Source: Mariprofundus sp. EBB-1 (GTDB lineage Bacteria > Pseudomonadota > Zetaproteobacteria > Mariprofundales > Mariprofundaceae). From it: 36,474 bases of DNA. The DNA is taken from the NCBI RefSeq assembly GCF_003665155.1, contig NZ_RCFQ01000029.1, positions 1 to 36,474 on the forward strand. Direction: 5' to 3'. Made by a program: the position numbers and the translations under genes. Of the stretch, positions 15,535-24,348 are shown piece by piece (positions within the stretch are counted from its first letter, which is position 1; every line of letters starts with the position of its first letter). The notes beneath the pieces are model-generated. The model was not told the DNA's origin. It was given only the letters and a program-made list of their open reading frames with translations, and made no database searches.

Positions 15535-16941
15535 ATGCATAAATTATTTGTCACGGTGATTGGATGTATGAGCTTGTTGGTTTCAGGCTTTGCTCAGGCA
15601 CAGATGATTCAGACCGGTGTAAGTTATCCCGGCAATTCGCAGCTGGAGCTACCCGGCTCTGGCGCTACATTCACCGTGCCATCCGGCTGGAGTGGACAGT
15701 ATAATCCTGCTGAGAAACTGTTTGAGATGTATTCGCCATCCGGGCAGCAGGTAGCTGTTGGCTATGAAGGCAAGAGTTACGCAGATGCGATTGCCTATGC
15801 CAAGCAGCCGATCACCACATCAGATGGTATTGTGATGACCCCGATGCTGAATAAATCAAAGAAGTTCAACGGTAAATTCAGTGGCGAGGCATTTCCTTAT
15901 ACCGGAAAGGCTCTAATCTTTATGGATGTGGGTGCAGTAGCTTTTGTGATTCAAACACCAAATGGCAAGGCTCTGACGTTAAGCTCCGGAGGGCTGGGCA
16001 CTAACCTTACGGCATTTTCCAATCAGATTGGCCTGGTAACCCCAAGCCTGAGTTTCACTGGCCAGAATAGAACCTATGCCAAGAGTAACCAGAGCTCATC
16101 CCAGCGATCCGGATCAGGCCTGGATATGGGTGCAATAACCGGGCAGGTACCATCGCAAAGTCGGAGCTCAAACGCGACGACAGCAAATACCAAAAGCCCT
16201 AAAATCAAACAAGCGCATAAGGTAAACAAGCCATTGGTAGTTAAAGCTGGCTCATGGGAAGGTACAGGCAAAAGATCTGTGAAATATGGTAAGGGCAATC
16301 CATTCAAAGGCTATGGCATGGGAGAACTGCCTGCCTTTATCGATCACTCTAGTTCAGGCCTTTATTTACGGAAAAATGAGTATGGGGTAAATAGTGGCTT
16401 TAGCGACGATCTCAATGTGATGATTTTTGAGCATGAAAATACGCGGGTGTTTTTCTGTGCCAAAGATCGTCAAGACAATAACTATAGGGGTAGTTATAAC
16501 GTGGAACGGAAGATCAACGGTAAATGGGAGTATGTTGGGACAGGGAATTATCAAATCTATTCCACCATGCCTCCAGCCTCATGGCCACCAAGTGACCGCA
16601 CCCTTCGTTCCCATGATATGATGATTTTAGACCGTGCGAAAGGTCCTACGGAAGCGATTAAGGTGAAAATGACCGACCAAGGCGAAGATTTCTGGTGGGA
16701 TACTCATGTCAGTTTTAACGGCATTAAATTTTCATCGGTTGGGGTCGCAGAATATTGCGGGTATGATTCATATGGAGGCGCTGAATCAGAATCATTCTTT
16801 AAAGAAAGTAGTAGAGCTCAGGCTTCCCGGAGAAGTAGTAGAGCATCATCTTCCAGCGGTTCCTATGATACTCACTTTGGCACCACCAGTAGTGGTCAGA
16901 TCATCTTCTCATCTCCGCAAGGAAGCATGTCGGTTGATTGA
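15535..16941 (+). CDS. Secreted protein with SYDTHFGTTSSG tail, paralogue A
   Basis: This 468-aa exported protein has an ideal AGGAGG six bases upstream and a Sec signal peptide ending FAQA, with cleavage before QMIQ. The N-terminal domain (about 23-175) begins with a SYPGNSQLELPGSGATFTVPSGW pattern shared with the next gene. A Ser/Asn/Gln-rich linker (about 180-225) leads to a second domain with FFCAKD and EYCGYD cysteines. A Ser/Arg-rich stretch then leads to the C-terminal tail SGSYDTHFGTTSSGQIIFSS. No known domain is recognised. Its paralogue starts 101 bp downstream, and both are probably transcribed from the promoter at operator copy 3. It is likely a surface or released protein. Confidence 0.82.
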   Translation: MHKLFVTVIGCMSLLVSGFAQAQMIQTGVSYPGNSQLELPGSGATFTVPSGWSGQYNPAEKLFEMYSPSGQQVAVGYEGKSYADAIAYAKQPITTSDGIVMTPMLNKSKKFNGKFSGEAFPYTGKALIFMDVGAVAFVIQTPNGKALTLSSGGLGTNLTAFSNQIGLVTPSLSFTGQNRTYAKSNQSSSQRSGSGLDMGAITGQVPSQSRSSNATTANTKSPKIKQAHKVNKPLVVKAGSWEGTGKRSVKYGKGNPFKGYGMGELPAFIDHSSSGLYLRKNEYGVNSGFSDDLNVMIFEHENTRVFFCAKDRQDNNYRGSYNVERKINGKWEYVGTGNYQIYSTMPPASWPPSDRTLRSHDMMILDRAKGPTEAIKVKMTDQGEDFWWDTHVSFNGIKFSSVGVAEYCGYDSYGGAESESFFKESSRAQASRRSSRASSSSGSYDTHFGTTSSGQIIFSSPQGSMSVD

Positions 16942-16960
16942 TCTTTGTGTGAAAAAGGTA

Positions 16961-16979
16961 AAAGGGAGCGCAACCCTTT
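16961..16979 (+). repeat. Short hairpin repeat, copy 3
   Basis: AAAGGG (16961-16966) and CCCTTT (16974-16979) enclose AGCGCAA, with the same stem as copy 1 and a nearly identical loop. It lies between the two paralogous secreted-protein genes with no T-run after it. An mRNA processing or stabilising element, or a translational regulator site, is more likely than a terminator. Confidence 0.55.
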
Positions 16980-17041
16980 ATTCAATCGCAGATGGCTGTG
17001 CAGGTTGTTAAATGATGTTTAAAAATAATAAGGGGTTCATG

Positions 17042-18424
17042 ATGAAACTTATAACGTTTGTAGTTGGATGTATGAGTTTGTTTATTTCCGGTGTGGCGCA
17101 GGCTGAAACCTTGCGGCAAGGCGGCAGTTATCCGGCAGGTTCAATTGTGGAACTTTCTCAGTTTGGTGGTGCGCATTTCACCATTCCGAATGAATGGCGC
17201 GCTGAGGGGCAGGGGCCAAACCGTATTTCTCTGTTTCCTCCCATGGGTCATGCGGTACAGGTGATGGAGTTTATGCCTGTACAGAATGTTCGGACGTTTG
17301 ATCTCAATATGCAGCGCAATCAGGTACTGATTCAGCAGGCGAATACCTTTGTGAAAGCTGTGAATTATCAGGAGGCACCATCAGATGCGGGGGTGGTTTA
17401 TAATTTACAGGGCAAAAGTAACGGGCAGGAGGTGGCGGGTATGTATGTGATGCGGCCGCTATCCAACCTGGGTATGAGTTATACCAAAATGTTTATTGCT
17501 CCATCAAGTGAGTGGTTTGCAAACGACCTGCAGATGATGCAGGTGATGCGGCGTCTTGGTGAGATCGATAATGCGTTGATCGCGCAGGCTAAGGATCGTA
17601 AATCGTATGCCGGAGGATCCAATAACAGAGCTGTTGTTGCAGGTGTTCGTATGATTCAGGAGCAGACTGAAGATACTTATGCACCACCATCCTGGGTGCG
17701 TTATTCACAGGGCGATCCGTTTAAGGCTCATGGCAACAAAAAGCTGCCCAAGTTTGTGAGTCATAAAGTTCCGGGGTTGTTCTGGCAGGCATTTGCCTTG
17801 AAAGAATACAATACAAAACTCTCTAACTGGAATGAAATTATTGGTTATAACCTGGAAAATAGTAGTGGAACGAAACGTCTTAACTTTTGTCATGAAGGTG
17901 TAAAGGCGACATCTCAGGGGACTTTTACCGTCAGCACCAGAAAATCTACCCATGCAAAATGGAGACAAGTGGATAAAGGGCGATATCAGATGTTTCAGAA
18001 TCATGATCACGAATATTCAAGCGGGCCGAAAGGAGCGCTCGATACAATGTTCCTGGATCGCAGAAATGGTGACAATGATGTTGTGATGGTTGAGGAGGTT
18101 GCTGAGGATGTATACAGCAGCTATTGGTATAACAGATACGCCTTTAATGGTGAAGTATATAAGGCTCAAGGATTGAATCAGTCCTGTTCATATAAACCGA
18201 GTAAGACCTCAGTAATTCTCTCCAAATGTATGAAGAAGGGAGGCAGGAAATCGTGTTGGGGTGAAGCATTCCCGGAAGATTATGACACTGCAGGTAATGA
18301 ACGGGGCCGTTCAGGTGGATCTTCTTCCAGTAGTAGTGGTTCCTACGATACGCATTTTGGTACGACCAGTAGCGGAGCAATCATATTCTCAAGCCCAAGC
18401 GGCAGCATGTGTTCAGGTTGTTAA
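17042..18424 (+). CDS. Secreted protein with SYDTHFGTTSSG tail, paralogue B
   Basis: This 460-aa exported protein is homologous to its upstream neighbour throughout, in the same domain order. The signal peptide MKLITFVVGCMSLFISGVAQA is followed by GSYPAGSIVEL, GAHFTIPNEW, a second domain opening with FKAHGNKKLPKFVSH and carrying cysteines in LNFCHE and QSCSY, then SGSYDTHFGTTSSGAIIFSS. It ends in MCSGC, adding a terminal cysteine pair that paralogue A lacks. I prefer the ATG at 17042 because AAGGGG lies six bases upstream; in-frame ATGs at 17012 and 17039 are less well placed. There is no operator copy upstream, so it probably depends on the upstream promoter. Function unknown. Confidence 0.82.
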   Translation: MKLITFVVGCMSLFISGVAQAETLRQGGSYPAGSIVELSQFGGAHFTIPNEWRAEGQGPNRISLFPPMGHAVQVMEFMPVQNVRTFDLNMQRNQVLIQQANTFVKAVNYQEAPSDAGVVYNLQGKSNGQEVAGMYVMRPLSNLGMSYTKMFIAPSSEWFANDLQMMQVMRRLGEIDNALIAQAKDRKSYAGGSNNRAVVAGVRMIQEQTEDTYAPPSWVRYSQGDPFKAHGNKKLPKFVSHKVPGLFWQAFALKEYNTKLSNWNEIIGYNLENSSGTKRLNFCHEGVKATSQGTFTVSTRKSTHAKWRQVDKGRYQMFQNHDHEYSSGPKGALDTMFLDRRNGDNDVVMVEEVAEDVYSSYWYNRYAFNGEVYKAQGLNQSCSYKPSKTSVILSKCMKKGGRKSCWGEAFPEDYDTAGNERGRSGGSSSSSSGSYDTHFGTTSSGAIIFSSPSGSMCSGC

Positions 18425-18452
18425 GTTTTACATATGATTTTAATTCAGGTGC

Positions 18453-18569
18453 ATGGATAAAGAGATTAAAGCAGAAATACGTGACATCAACATCTTTGGT
18501 GGTTTTTTCTTCCAATTCATTCAAAGTGTGCGCCGTTCAGAGCATCCTGAGCAATATAGTGATAAGTGA
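18453..18569 (+). CDS. Possible 38-residue peptide
   Basis: An ATG preceded closely by CAGGTG opens a 38-codon frame. It has a charged start (MDKEIKAEIRD), a hydrophobic aromatic middle (NIFGGFFFQFIQ) and a charged end. The composition looks protein-like and amphipathic, but the ribosome-binding site is too close and there is no family match. It sits between paralogue B and the TPR gene. It may be a real small protein or chance. Confidence 0.3.
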   Translation: MDKEIKAEIRDINIFGGFFFQFIQSVRRSEHPEQYSDK

Positions 18570-18649
18570 AAATAAACCGTGAGCGCATATCAATCAGATT
18601 GTTTATAAGCTTATGACAGATCCCGGAAACATTTGGGAATGAGGAATTG

Positions 18650-20239
18650 ATGAAGATAGTTACAGCTTTCATGGCCCTTTTTTTGTGGACCCATCTGGCT
18701 TTTGCAGAGAATGCTAATACGATCAGCTATATGGATGCTGCTCAAATAAGCATCGATAAGCAGGATTGGGGTCAGGCGGAAGTCTTTCTCTTAAAGGTGG
18801 TCAAAAAGCAATTTAATGATGTGCATGCACGTTATTTACTTGGTAAGGTGGCAGAAGAGCGTGGTGAACTGCGTTTAGCAAAAAAACGTTATAAGATGGT
18901 CTTGCTTGTAGATAGAAAACATCTATTGGCGTTAAAAGGCTGGGCACGGGTCGCAGAGAAATTAAATGATAACGTATTTGCTACATATCAGCGCCTGTTA
19001 ACATTAGAACCCCAAAATGTACTATGGCATATAAAGCTAGCTCAGCATTATATGAAAAATGGATCGATCAAAGCTGAGCCTTATTTAAAGAGCGCATTGG
19101 AGATTAGTCCAAATCATCGCCAGGCATTACAACTCATGGTCAAGTTCCATAAAAAATATGCTATTGCCGCACATGCTGAACCATTTCAAAAACGCTTGAA
19201 TAAACTATCTGCATCCGGGCAAATGAAGCGACCTTTATTGCTTTCTAATAATCAGCCTGTTATACAGCTAGATCAAGGTGATATCACTCAAGAAGCGTCG
19301 GTTTCGAATACAGTATCTGCGGTGGAACAAGAGCGTAAGATTGTTGCCCATACCGAACCCAACGAGAAACCTTTTGATGAATCTACTGCCGTGGCAATGC
19401 CATCTCCGGAGCAGAAAGAATCTTCAGTGCTCAAAAGTAATACCCGGGTCAAGCCATCGGTTCATGCAGTACAGCAGAGTGACGATCCATTATCGATCAG
19501 CCTATCTTCTCTGTTTTCAACGTCAAAGCTGTGGGTTCAAAAACTCACAATGTTAGCAACACCCTCATTAGAGGTTGCCCCAACCAAGTCTGAACCTGAG
19601 GTTAAAGCTGAACAAACAGCGCCTAAATTGATGTTGCATTCCATTCCATTGCCAAAAAAGATGGAAGAAAAGCACGCAGCTCAATCGGATATTAGCATAT
19701 TTCAACAATATACATTGGCAGTTAAGCAGGGTAAGGCGCATGATCAGTTTATACTTGGCTTGATGTATCATGAAGGGAGAGGCGTTGTTAAAAATGATTC
19801 TCAGGCTAAATCCTTATTGATGAAAGCAGCAAAGCAGGGGTTGGATGAGGCGCAATTATCCTTGGCTCTGATGCTGTATAAGGATCGTAGCAATACAAAG
19901 AATGAGAAAGCTGCAGTTCGTTGGTTCAAAAAGGCTGCCAACCAGGGTTTAGCTGATGCCCAATACGCATTGGGTTTGATTTTTGCCAGTAATGACAGGT
20001 ATAAAAATGAGGTAAAAGCTGTGAAGTGGTGGAAAGCTGCAGCACATCAAGGGCATGCGCAGGCCCAACACAATCTCGGTGTAATGTATTTGAATGGGCG
20101 CGGCGTCAGCAGAAGTAAGAAAGAAGCTAGTCGCTGGTTGCAACAATCAGGGAATCAGATTCACTCTGAGAGATCGCTGGAGCTTGAACACTTTTACAGC
20201 GGTGAAAAAAACGACACCATCATAGGGCGCAGCAACTGA
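18650..20239 (+). CDS. Secreted TPR and Sel1-repeat protein
   Basis: This 529-aa exported protein has a Sec signal peptide (MKIVTAFMALFLWTHLAFA). A run of tetratricopeptide-like repeats follows (about 28-180, such as DVHARYLLGKVAEERGE and VLWHIKLAQHYMKNG). A low-complexity linker covers about 200-340, and at least three Sel1-like repeats cover about 355-500 (SLLMKAAKQGLDEAQ, WFKKAANQGLADAQ, WWKAAAHQGHAQAQ). Such solenoids scaffold protein complexes in the periplasm or at the envelope. The ATG at 18650 has AGGA four bases upstream; a TTG immediately before it is not needed. It is a single-gene unit between accessory genes and the transporter genes, with no partner evident. Confidence 0.85.
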   Translation: MKIVTAFMALFLWTHLAFAENANTISYMDAAQISIDKQDWGQAEVFLLKVVKKQFNDVHARYLLGKVAEERGELRLAKKRYKMVLLVDRKHLLALKGWARVAEKLNDNVFATYQRLLTLEPQNVLWHIKLAQHYMKNGSIKAEPYLKSALEISPNHRQALQLMVKFHKKYAIAAHAEPFQKRLNKLSASGQMKRPLLLSNNQPVIQLDQGDITQEASVSNTVSAVEQERKIVAHTEPNEKPFDESTAVAMPSPEQKESSVLKSNTRVKPSVHAVQQSDDPLSISLSSLFSTSKLWVQKLTMLATPSLEVAPTKSEPEVKAEQTAPKLMLHSIPLPKKMEEKHAAQSDISIFQQYTLAVKQGKAHDQFILGLMYHEGRGVVKNDSQAKSLLMKAAKQGLDEAQLSLALMLYKDRSNTKNEKAAVRWFKKAANQGLADAQYALGLIFASNDRYKNEVKAVKWWKAAAHQGHAQAQHNLGVMYLNGRGVSRSKKEASRWLQQSGNQIHSERSLELEHFYSGEKNDTIIGRSN

Positions 20240-20386
20240 GTGCATCATCTGTATGTGTGCGGTACCAGAGTGTTCAAATAATAGTGTGTCGAGAATATTT
20301 CGTATATATGAACCGCTTGTTTCTATGCATCAATGACATACATAAAGGTTGTGGCAACAGTAGCGCGCTTGCGTCACACTTCCGCC

Positions 20387-21361
20387 ATGCTTGAAATTCG
20401 TGATTTATCATTATCTGTTACCATACAAGGAAACTCTGTCGAGGCGGTTTCTTCGGTCTCTCTCCAGTTAGAATCAGGTCGGGTGCTAGGGCTGGTCGGT
20501 GAATCAGGTTGCGGTAAGTCGCTAACAGCACAATCTATTTTGCGCTTGGGTGAACACCAGGGCGTCAGAAAAAGTCATGGTGATATTCTACTTGATCGGG
20601 ATAGCCTGTTTGAGATGAGTGATGAGACATTGCGTCGCATGCGCGGAGGTCGAATTGCCATGGTGTTTCAAGAGCCCATGACAGCTCTTAATCCGGTATT
20701 CTCCATTGGCAGCCAGATTATAGAAGTCATTCGTCTGCACTTGGATATGGATTTAAAGCAAGCCTCTGCACGCGCCGTAGCATTGTTAACGGATGTCGGT
20801 ATGGAAGATGCTCAGCAAGTGCTGGCGCAATATCCTGATGCGCTGTCCGGGGGTATGCGCCAGCGCGTACTTATTGCCATGGCGATGGCGGCAGATCCTG
20901 ATTATATCATTGCTGATGAACCGACTACGGCACTCGATGTATCGGTGCAAAAACGCATTATAGCACTGTTATTGAATTTACAGCGAAAACGTAATCTTGG
21001 TTTGTTGTTAGTGACACACGATTTCGGTCTGGTCGCTGAAATGTGTGATGATGTGGCTGTGATGTATGCAGGGCAAATTGTCGAATCAGGTCCGGTTAGC
21101 GAAATATTTGATCAGCCTGCCCATCCTTATACGCGTGCATTAATGGGATGCAGACCTGAAGTGTCCGAAGCAGGGCATGCACTGCCTGTCATTGGCGGGC
21201 AGGTACCGCAACCCGGTCAATGGCCACAAGGTTGCCACTTTGCAGACCGCTGCCCGCTGGCACAGGACGATTGTAAAAAGGCTCCATTGGCAGCAAATGT
21301 CTGGCAACAAAATCAGCACATTGCACGCTGTCTGCATGTCAATACTGCGATAAAGGGTTGA
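20387..21361 (+). CDS. Peptide/nickel ABC transporter ATP-binding protein (OppD/DppD type)
   Basis: This 324-aa cytoplasmic ATPase subunit belongs to an oligopeptide- or dipeptide-type importer. Walker A is GESGCGKS (38-45), the signature is LSGGMRQR and Walker B is IIADEPTTALD. A C-terminal OppD/F extension carries HPYTRALMGCRP and a cysteine-rich CHFADRCPLAQDDC. The ATG at 20387 matches the family start, although its ribosome-binding site is poor. The open frame reaches an ATG at 20333 without better support. The OppF-type partner follows after 4 bp. The matching permeases are on the opposite strand at 26515-28322, and no substrate-binding protein gene is in the window. Confidence 0.93.
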   Translation: MLEIRDLSLSVTIQGNSVEAVSSVSLQLESGRVLGLVGESGCGKSLTAQSILRLGEHQGVRKSHGDILLDRDSLFEMSDETLRRMRGGRIAMVFQEPMTALNPVFSIGSQIIEVIRLHLDMDLKQASARAVALLTDVGMEDAQQVLAQYPDALSGGMRQRVLIAMAMAADPDYIIADEPTTALDVSVQKRIIALLLNLQRKRNLGLLLVTHDFGLVAEMCDDVAVMYAGQIVESGPVSEIFDQPAHPYTRALMGCRPEVSEAGHALPVIGGQVPQPGQWPQGCHFADRCPLAQDDCKKAPLAANVWQQNQHIARCLHVNTAIKG

Positions 21362-21365
21362 GCAC

Positions 21366-22337
21366 ATGAACGTACTAGAAGTGAACGGGCTGAATAAAAC
21401 CTTTGCAGCCGGCGGTATGTTTCGTGCTATTGGTAAGGCCAAGTGGGCAGTCAATGATGTATCCTTTCAACTGAAAACTGGCGAAACACTGGCAATTGTT
21501 GGTGAATCCGGCAGTGGTAAATCTACCACAGCACGCTTAGCAATGCGTTTGTTGGCAAGCGATTCAGGCAATGTGCTATGGGGCGATGATGATGTATCTT
21601 CACTCTCAGGTAAGGCGCTCAGGCAGCGCCGCAGCCATATTCAGATGGTTTTTCAGGATCCCTTTGCCAGCCTGAATCCACGCATGAAGATCTGGCAAAC
21701 CGTGGCTGAAGGTCTGCGCGTGCATCAGCCCTCACTTTCACAACAACAACGCCGTCAGAAGGTTGCAGACACATTACTACTGTGTGGTCTGGATGCATCT
21801 GGTATGGATAGATATCCACATCAATTCTCAGGTGGTCAGCGTCAACGCATCGGTATTGCGCGTGCGCTGATTGTTGAACCCAAGGTGTTGGTGTTGGATG
21901 AGCCGGTATCAGCTCTGGATGTATCTGTTCAAGCTCAGATTCTTAATCTGTTAAAAGATATTCAGCGTGTGAAAGGATTGGCATATCTGTTTATTTCGCA
22001 TGATCTGTCTGTAGTGCGCCATATTTCAGATCGTGTCGCGGTGATGTTTGCCGGTCGTATCGTTGAACAAGGCACTGCCGCTGAGCTATTTGCACAAGCA
22101 CAGCACCCCTATACACGCGCCTTGTTGGCTGCGCGCCCGATTGCACACCCAAAGGAACGGCATTCCATAGCAGTTGATGCTAATGAGACTACTGAGGCCA
22201 CTGCTGACTCTGGTTGCGCGTATCAACCCCGGTGTCCATTTGCCACTGAAGCGTGTGCCAGCTTTGATGGGAAACTGCGTCGTCAGAGCGGAGGGCATGA
22301 TTGTGCCTGCCTGCATCCTTTACCCATCAATGATTAA
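21366..22337 (+). CDS. Peptide/nickel ABC transporter ATP-binding protein (OppF/DppF type)
   Basis: This second ATPase subunit (323 aa) pairs with the upstream OppD-type protein to drive import. Walker A is GESGSGKS (46-53), the signature is FSGGQRQRIGIARAL and Walker B is VLVLDEPVSALD. The C-terminal extension has HPYTRALLAARP and a cysteine-rich CAYQPRCPFATEAC motif. It begins 4 bp after its partner, so the two are co-translated. Its last codons overlap the start of the helicase gene by 8 bp (ATGATTAA), joining a DNA-repair gene to a transport operon. The substrate is undetermined. Confidence 0.93.
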   Translation: MNVLEVNGLNKTFAAGGMFRAIGKAKWAVNDVSFQLKTGETLAIVGESGSGKSTTARLAMRLLASDSGNVLWGDDDVSSLSGKALRQRRSHIQMVFQDPFASLNPRMKIWQTVAEGLRVHQPSLSQQQRRQKVADTLLLCGLDASGMDRYPHQFSGGQRQRIGIARALIVEPKVLVLDEPVSALDVSVQAQILNLLKDIQRVKGLAYLFISHDLSVVRHISDRVAVMFAGRIVEQGTAAELFAQAQHPYTRALLAARPIAHPKERHSIAVDANETTEATADSGCAYQPRCPFATEACASFDGKLRRQSGGHDCACLHPLPIND

Positions 22338-24192
22338 GCTTGTTGAACAGGTTCGACGAGATTTTGCAGAAGATTCTCCATTAGCAACGGATCTACCTGG
22401 TTATTCGCGTAGAGATGAGCAAATTCAATTGTCAGAAGAGATTGCCACTGCATTTGATGCGGGCGATGTGTTATTGGCAGAAGCAGAAACAGGTACTGGT
22501 AAAACGCTGGCCTATTTGATTCCAGCGCTACGTTCTACAAAAAAAATCCTCATTTCCACCCACACCCGGGCGCTTCAGGATCAATTGGTACATCGTGACT
22601 TGCCGACAGTACAAAAGGTACTCGGTGCCAAGCGACGAGTAGCTCTGTTAAAAGGACGCAGTAATTACCTGTGTCCGCAACGCATGAGCCGTTTTATCGC
22701 CACTCCACAATTGGAGATATGGGCTAAAAAGTCGATGTTGGCTGTGCTGGAATGGTCAGAAAAGAGTAAAGACGGTGATCTGGCAGCCTTACCCTTCGAT
22801 GTGTTTGCTAAGGGAATAGGGCATATGGTGACCGCAACCGGTGATCAGTGTTTGGGCTCTCAATGTGGTGATTTTGAACATTGCCCACTCATGAAAGCCC
22901 GGCAAAAAGCACAATCTGCAGATATTGTGGTGACCAATCATAGTCTGTTACTCGCAGATGCTTCGCTTAAAGCGGGTGAATTCGGTGAATTGTTGCCTGA
23001 TTTCGATGCCTATGTTCTGGATGAAGCCCATGCTCTGCCTGAGTTAGCCTGCCAGCATTTTGGGGTGCAGCTCACACGCATGAAATTTATCCAGTGGCTG
23101 AATGATATGCAGGCATTGCTTGATCAGGTGGGTGATGAACCAGCGTTGAAGAAAGATGTGACAGCAGATGGCAAAACAGTACTGGATGCTTACCTGAAAA
23201 CACCCCTGGATGAACTGGAACATGCCTGGGCTGATATGCTTGTATTGGCAGAATCACGCCGCGAACGTAGCGAAGATTTTGCCAAATTGGCTGACCGGGC
23301 CGATCAAATTGCCAAAGAAATTGATATGGTCATGCAACCTGCCGATGGTTATGTCGGTTGGAGCGATGGTGAAGGGGATATGCGTAAGCATACGGTAGCA
23401 CCGGTTGAGACCGGGCCCGTTTTACGTGAGCATCTATGGGATAGAAAAGCTGCTTTTATATTATCATCGGCCACATTGCGTGTGTCCGGACGCTTTGATT
23501 ATGCCAAAGACCGGCTGGGTTTACAGGATGTGGTGGAAGTGTTTCATCCATCCCCATTCGATTATGCCAAACAGGCGATGATATATTTGCCACGCCATAT
23601 GCCGGACCCATTTTCAGAAGCTGGCATTGAGGCGATGATCAATGAGATTGAAACCTTAATCCGTGCCTCGCACGGGCGCGCCTTTGTACTGTTCACATCC
23701 TGGAAGATGTTAAATCGGGTTGGGCCTGAATTGCGTAATCGTTTGTCTTGGAATGTATTGGTGCAGGGTGAGAGTGGCAGCCGCGATGCTATTCTCGAAA
23801 CGTTCCGTGAGGATACCCATTCTATATTGTGCGGCACCCGTAGTTTCTGGGAAGGTGTGGATGTGCCCGGTGAAGCGCTGAGTCTGGTGATTATTGATAA
23901 AATGCCGTTTACGCCACCTAATGATCCGCTATTGAAGGCCCGCATTAAGAAGTGTGAAGAAGCAGGAGGGCGGGGCTTTAGTGATATCCAGCTACCCGAA
24001 GCCATTGCAGTGCTGCGACAGGGAACAGGTCGTTTGATTCGCTCTATGGAAGATCGCGGGGTGATGGCGCTATTGGATTCGCGTTTGTATGGTAAAGCAT
24101 ACGGGCCGGAAGTTGCACGCAATTTACCTGCAGCACCGATCAGAGATGATCTGTCAGAAGTGCGCTGGTTTTTTGAAGACAGCGAAACTTAG
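22330..24192 (+). CDS. yoaA: ATP-dependent DNA helicase, YoaA/DinG (XPD-like) family
   Basis: This is a superfamily 2 Fe-S helicase of 620 aa, close to YoaA (about 636 aa) and shorter than DinG. Walker A is ETGTGKT (53-59). Four cysteines that can hold the 4Fe-4S cluster are at 115, 174, 179 and 185, followed by DEAH (231-234). Near the C-terminus, GTRSFWEGVDVPG and QGTGRLIRS represent the late helicase motifs. YoaA-type enzymes unwind damaged 3' ends together with polymerase subunits. I chose the ATG at 22330, which overlaps the oppF-type stop by 8 bp. The open frame from 22174 only reads through that gene in another phase. Confidence 0.92.
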   Translation: MIKLVEQVRRDFAEDSPLATDLPGYSRRDEQIQLSEEIATAFDAGDVLLAEAETGTGKTLAYLIPALRSTKKILISTHTRALQDQLVHRDLPTVQKVLGAKRRVALLKGRSNYLCPQRMSRFIATPQLEIWAKKSMLAVLEWSEKSKDGDLAALPFDVFAKGIGHMVTATGDQCLGSQCGDFEHCPLMKARQKAQSADIVVTNHSLLLADASLKAGEFGELLPDFDAYVLDEAHALPELACQHFGVQLTRMKFIQWLNDMQALLDQVGDEPALKKDVTADGKTVLDAYLKTPLDELEHAWADMLVLAESRRERSEDFAKLADRADQIAKEIDMVMQPADGYVGWSDGEGDMRKHTVAPVETGPVLREHLWDRKAAFILSSATLRVSGRFDYAKDRLGLQDVVEVFHPSPFDYAKQAMIYLPRHMPDPFSEAGIEAMINEIETLIRASHGRAFVLFTSWKMLNRVGPELRNRLSWNVLVQGESGSRDAILETFREDTHSILCGTRSFWEGVDVPGEALSLVIIDKMPFTPPNDPLLKARIKKCEEAGGRGFSDIQLPEAIAVLRQGTGRLIRSMEDRGVMALLDSRLYGKAYGPEVARNLPAAPIRDDLSEVRWFFEDSET

Positions 24193-24230
24193 CTGTTCGG
24201 CATGCTATTGATTTTCCCGGAGAGGGGGGC

Positions 24231-24267
24231 AAAAGTGCTTTCTTACAGCAGTAAGCTATGCGCTTTT
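24231..24267 (+). promoter_or_regulatory. Nested stem-loop in the symporter leader
   Basis: AAAAGTGC (24231-24238) pairs with GCGCTTTT (24260-24267), and inside it CTTAC (24242-24246) pairs with GTAAG (24251-24255) around AGCA. It lies about 80 bases upstream of the symporter start. There is no T-run, so it is a poor terminator for the helicase gene. No known riboswitch core is recognisable, including that of glycine. Function inferred only. Confidence 0.4.
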
Positions 24268-24348
24268 ACCCTGTCTTCGGAAATATTAACGGTAATCTTA
24301 TTAGCTAAGTCATTCCAGTAAGGATTTAGCTGTAATTGTGGAGGGAAA

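Noticed and set aside
12989-16990. Integron cassette array, suggested by repeats (CGCAACCC) between single-gene units
   Set aside because: The repeats lack paired attC-type core sites (RYYYAAC ... GTTRRRY), and no integron integrase is present. The palindrome and hairpin explain the repetition better.
24221-24300. Glycine riboswitch before the symporter
   Set aside because: The conserved glycine aptamer core is not visible; only an unrelated nested hairpin is present.
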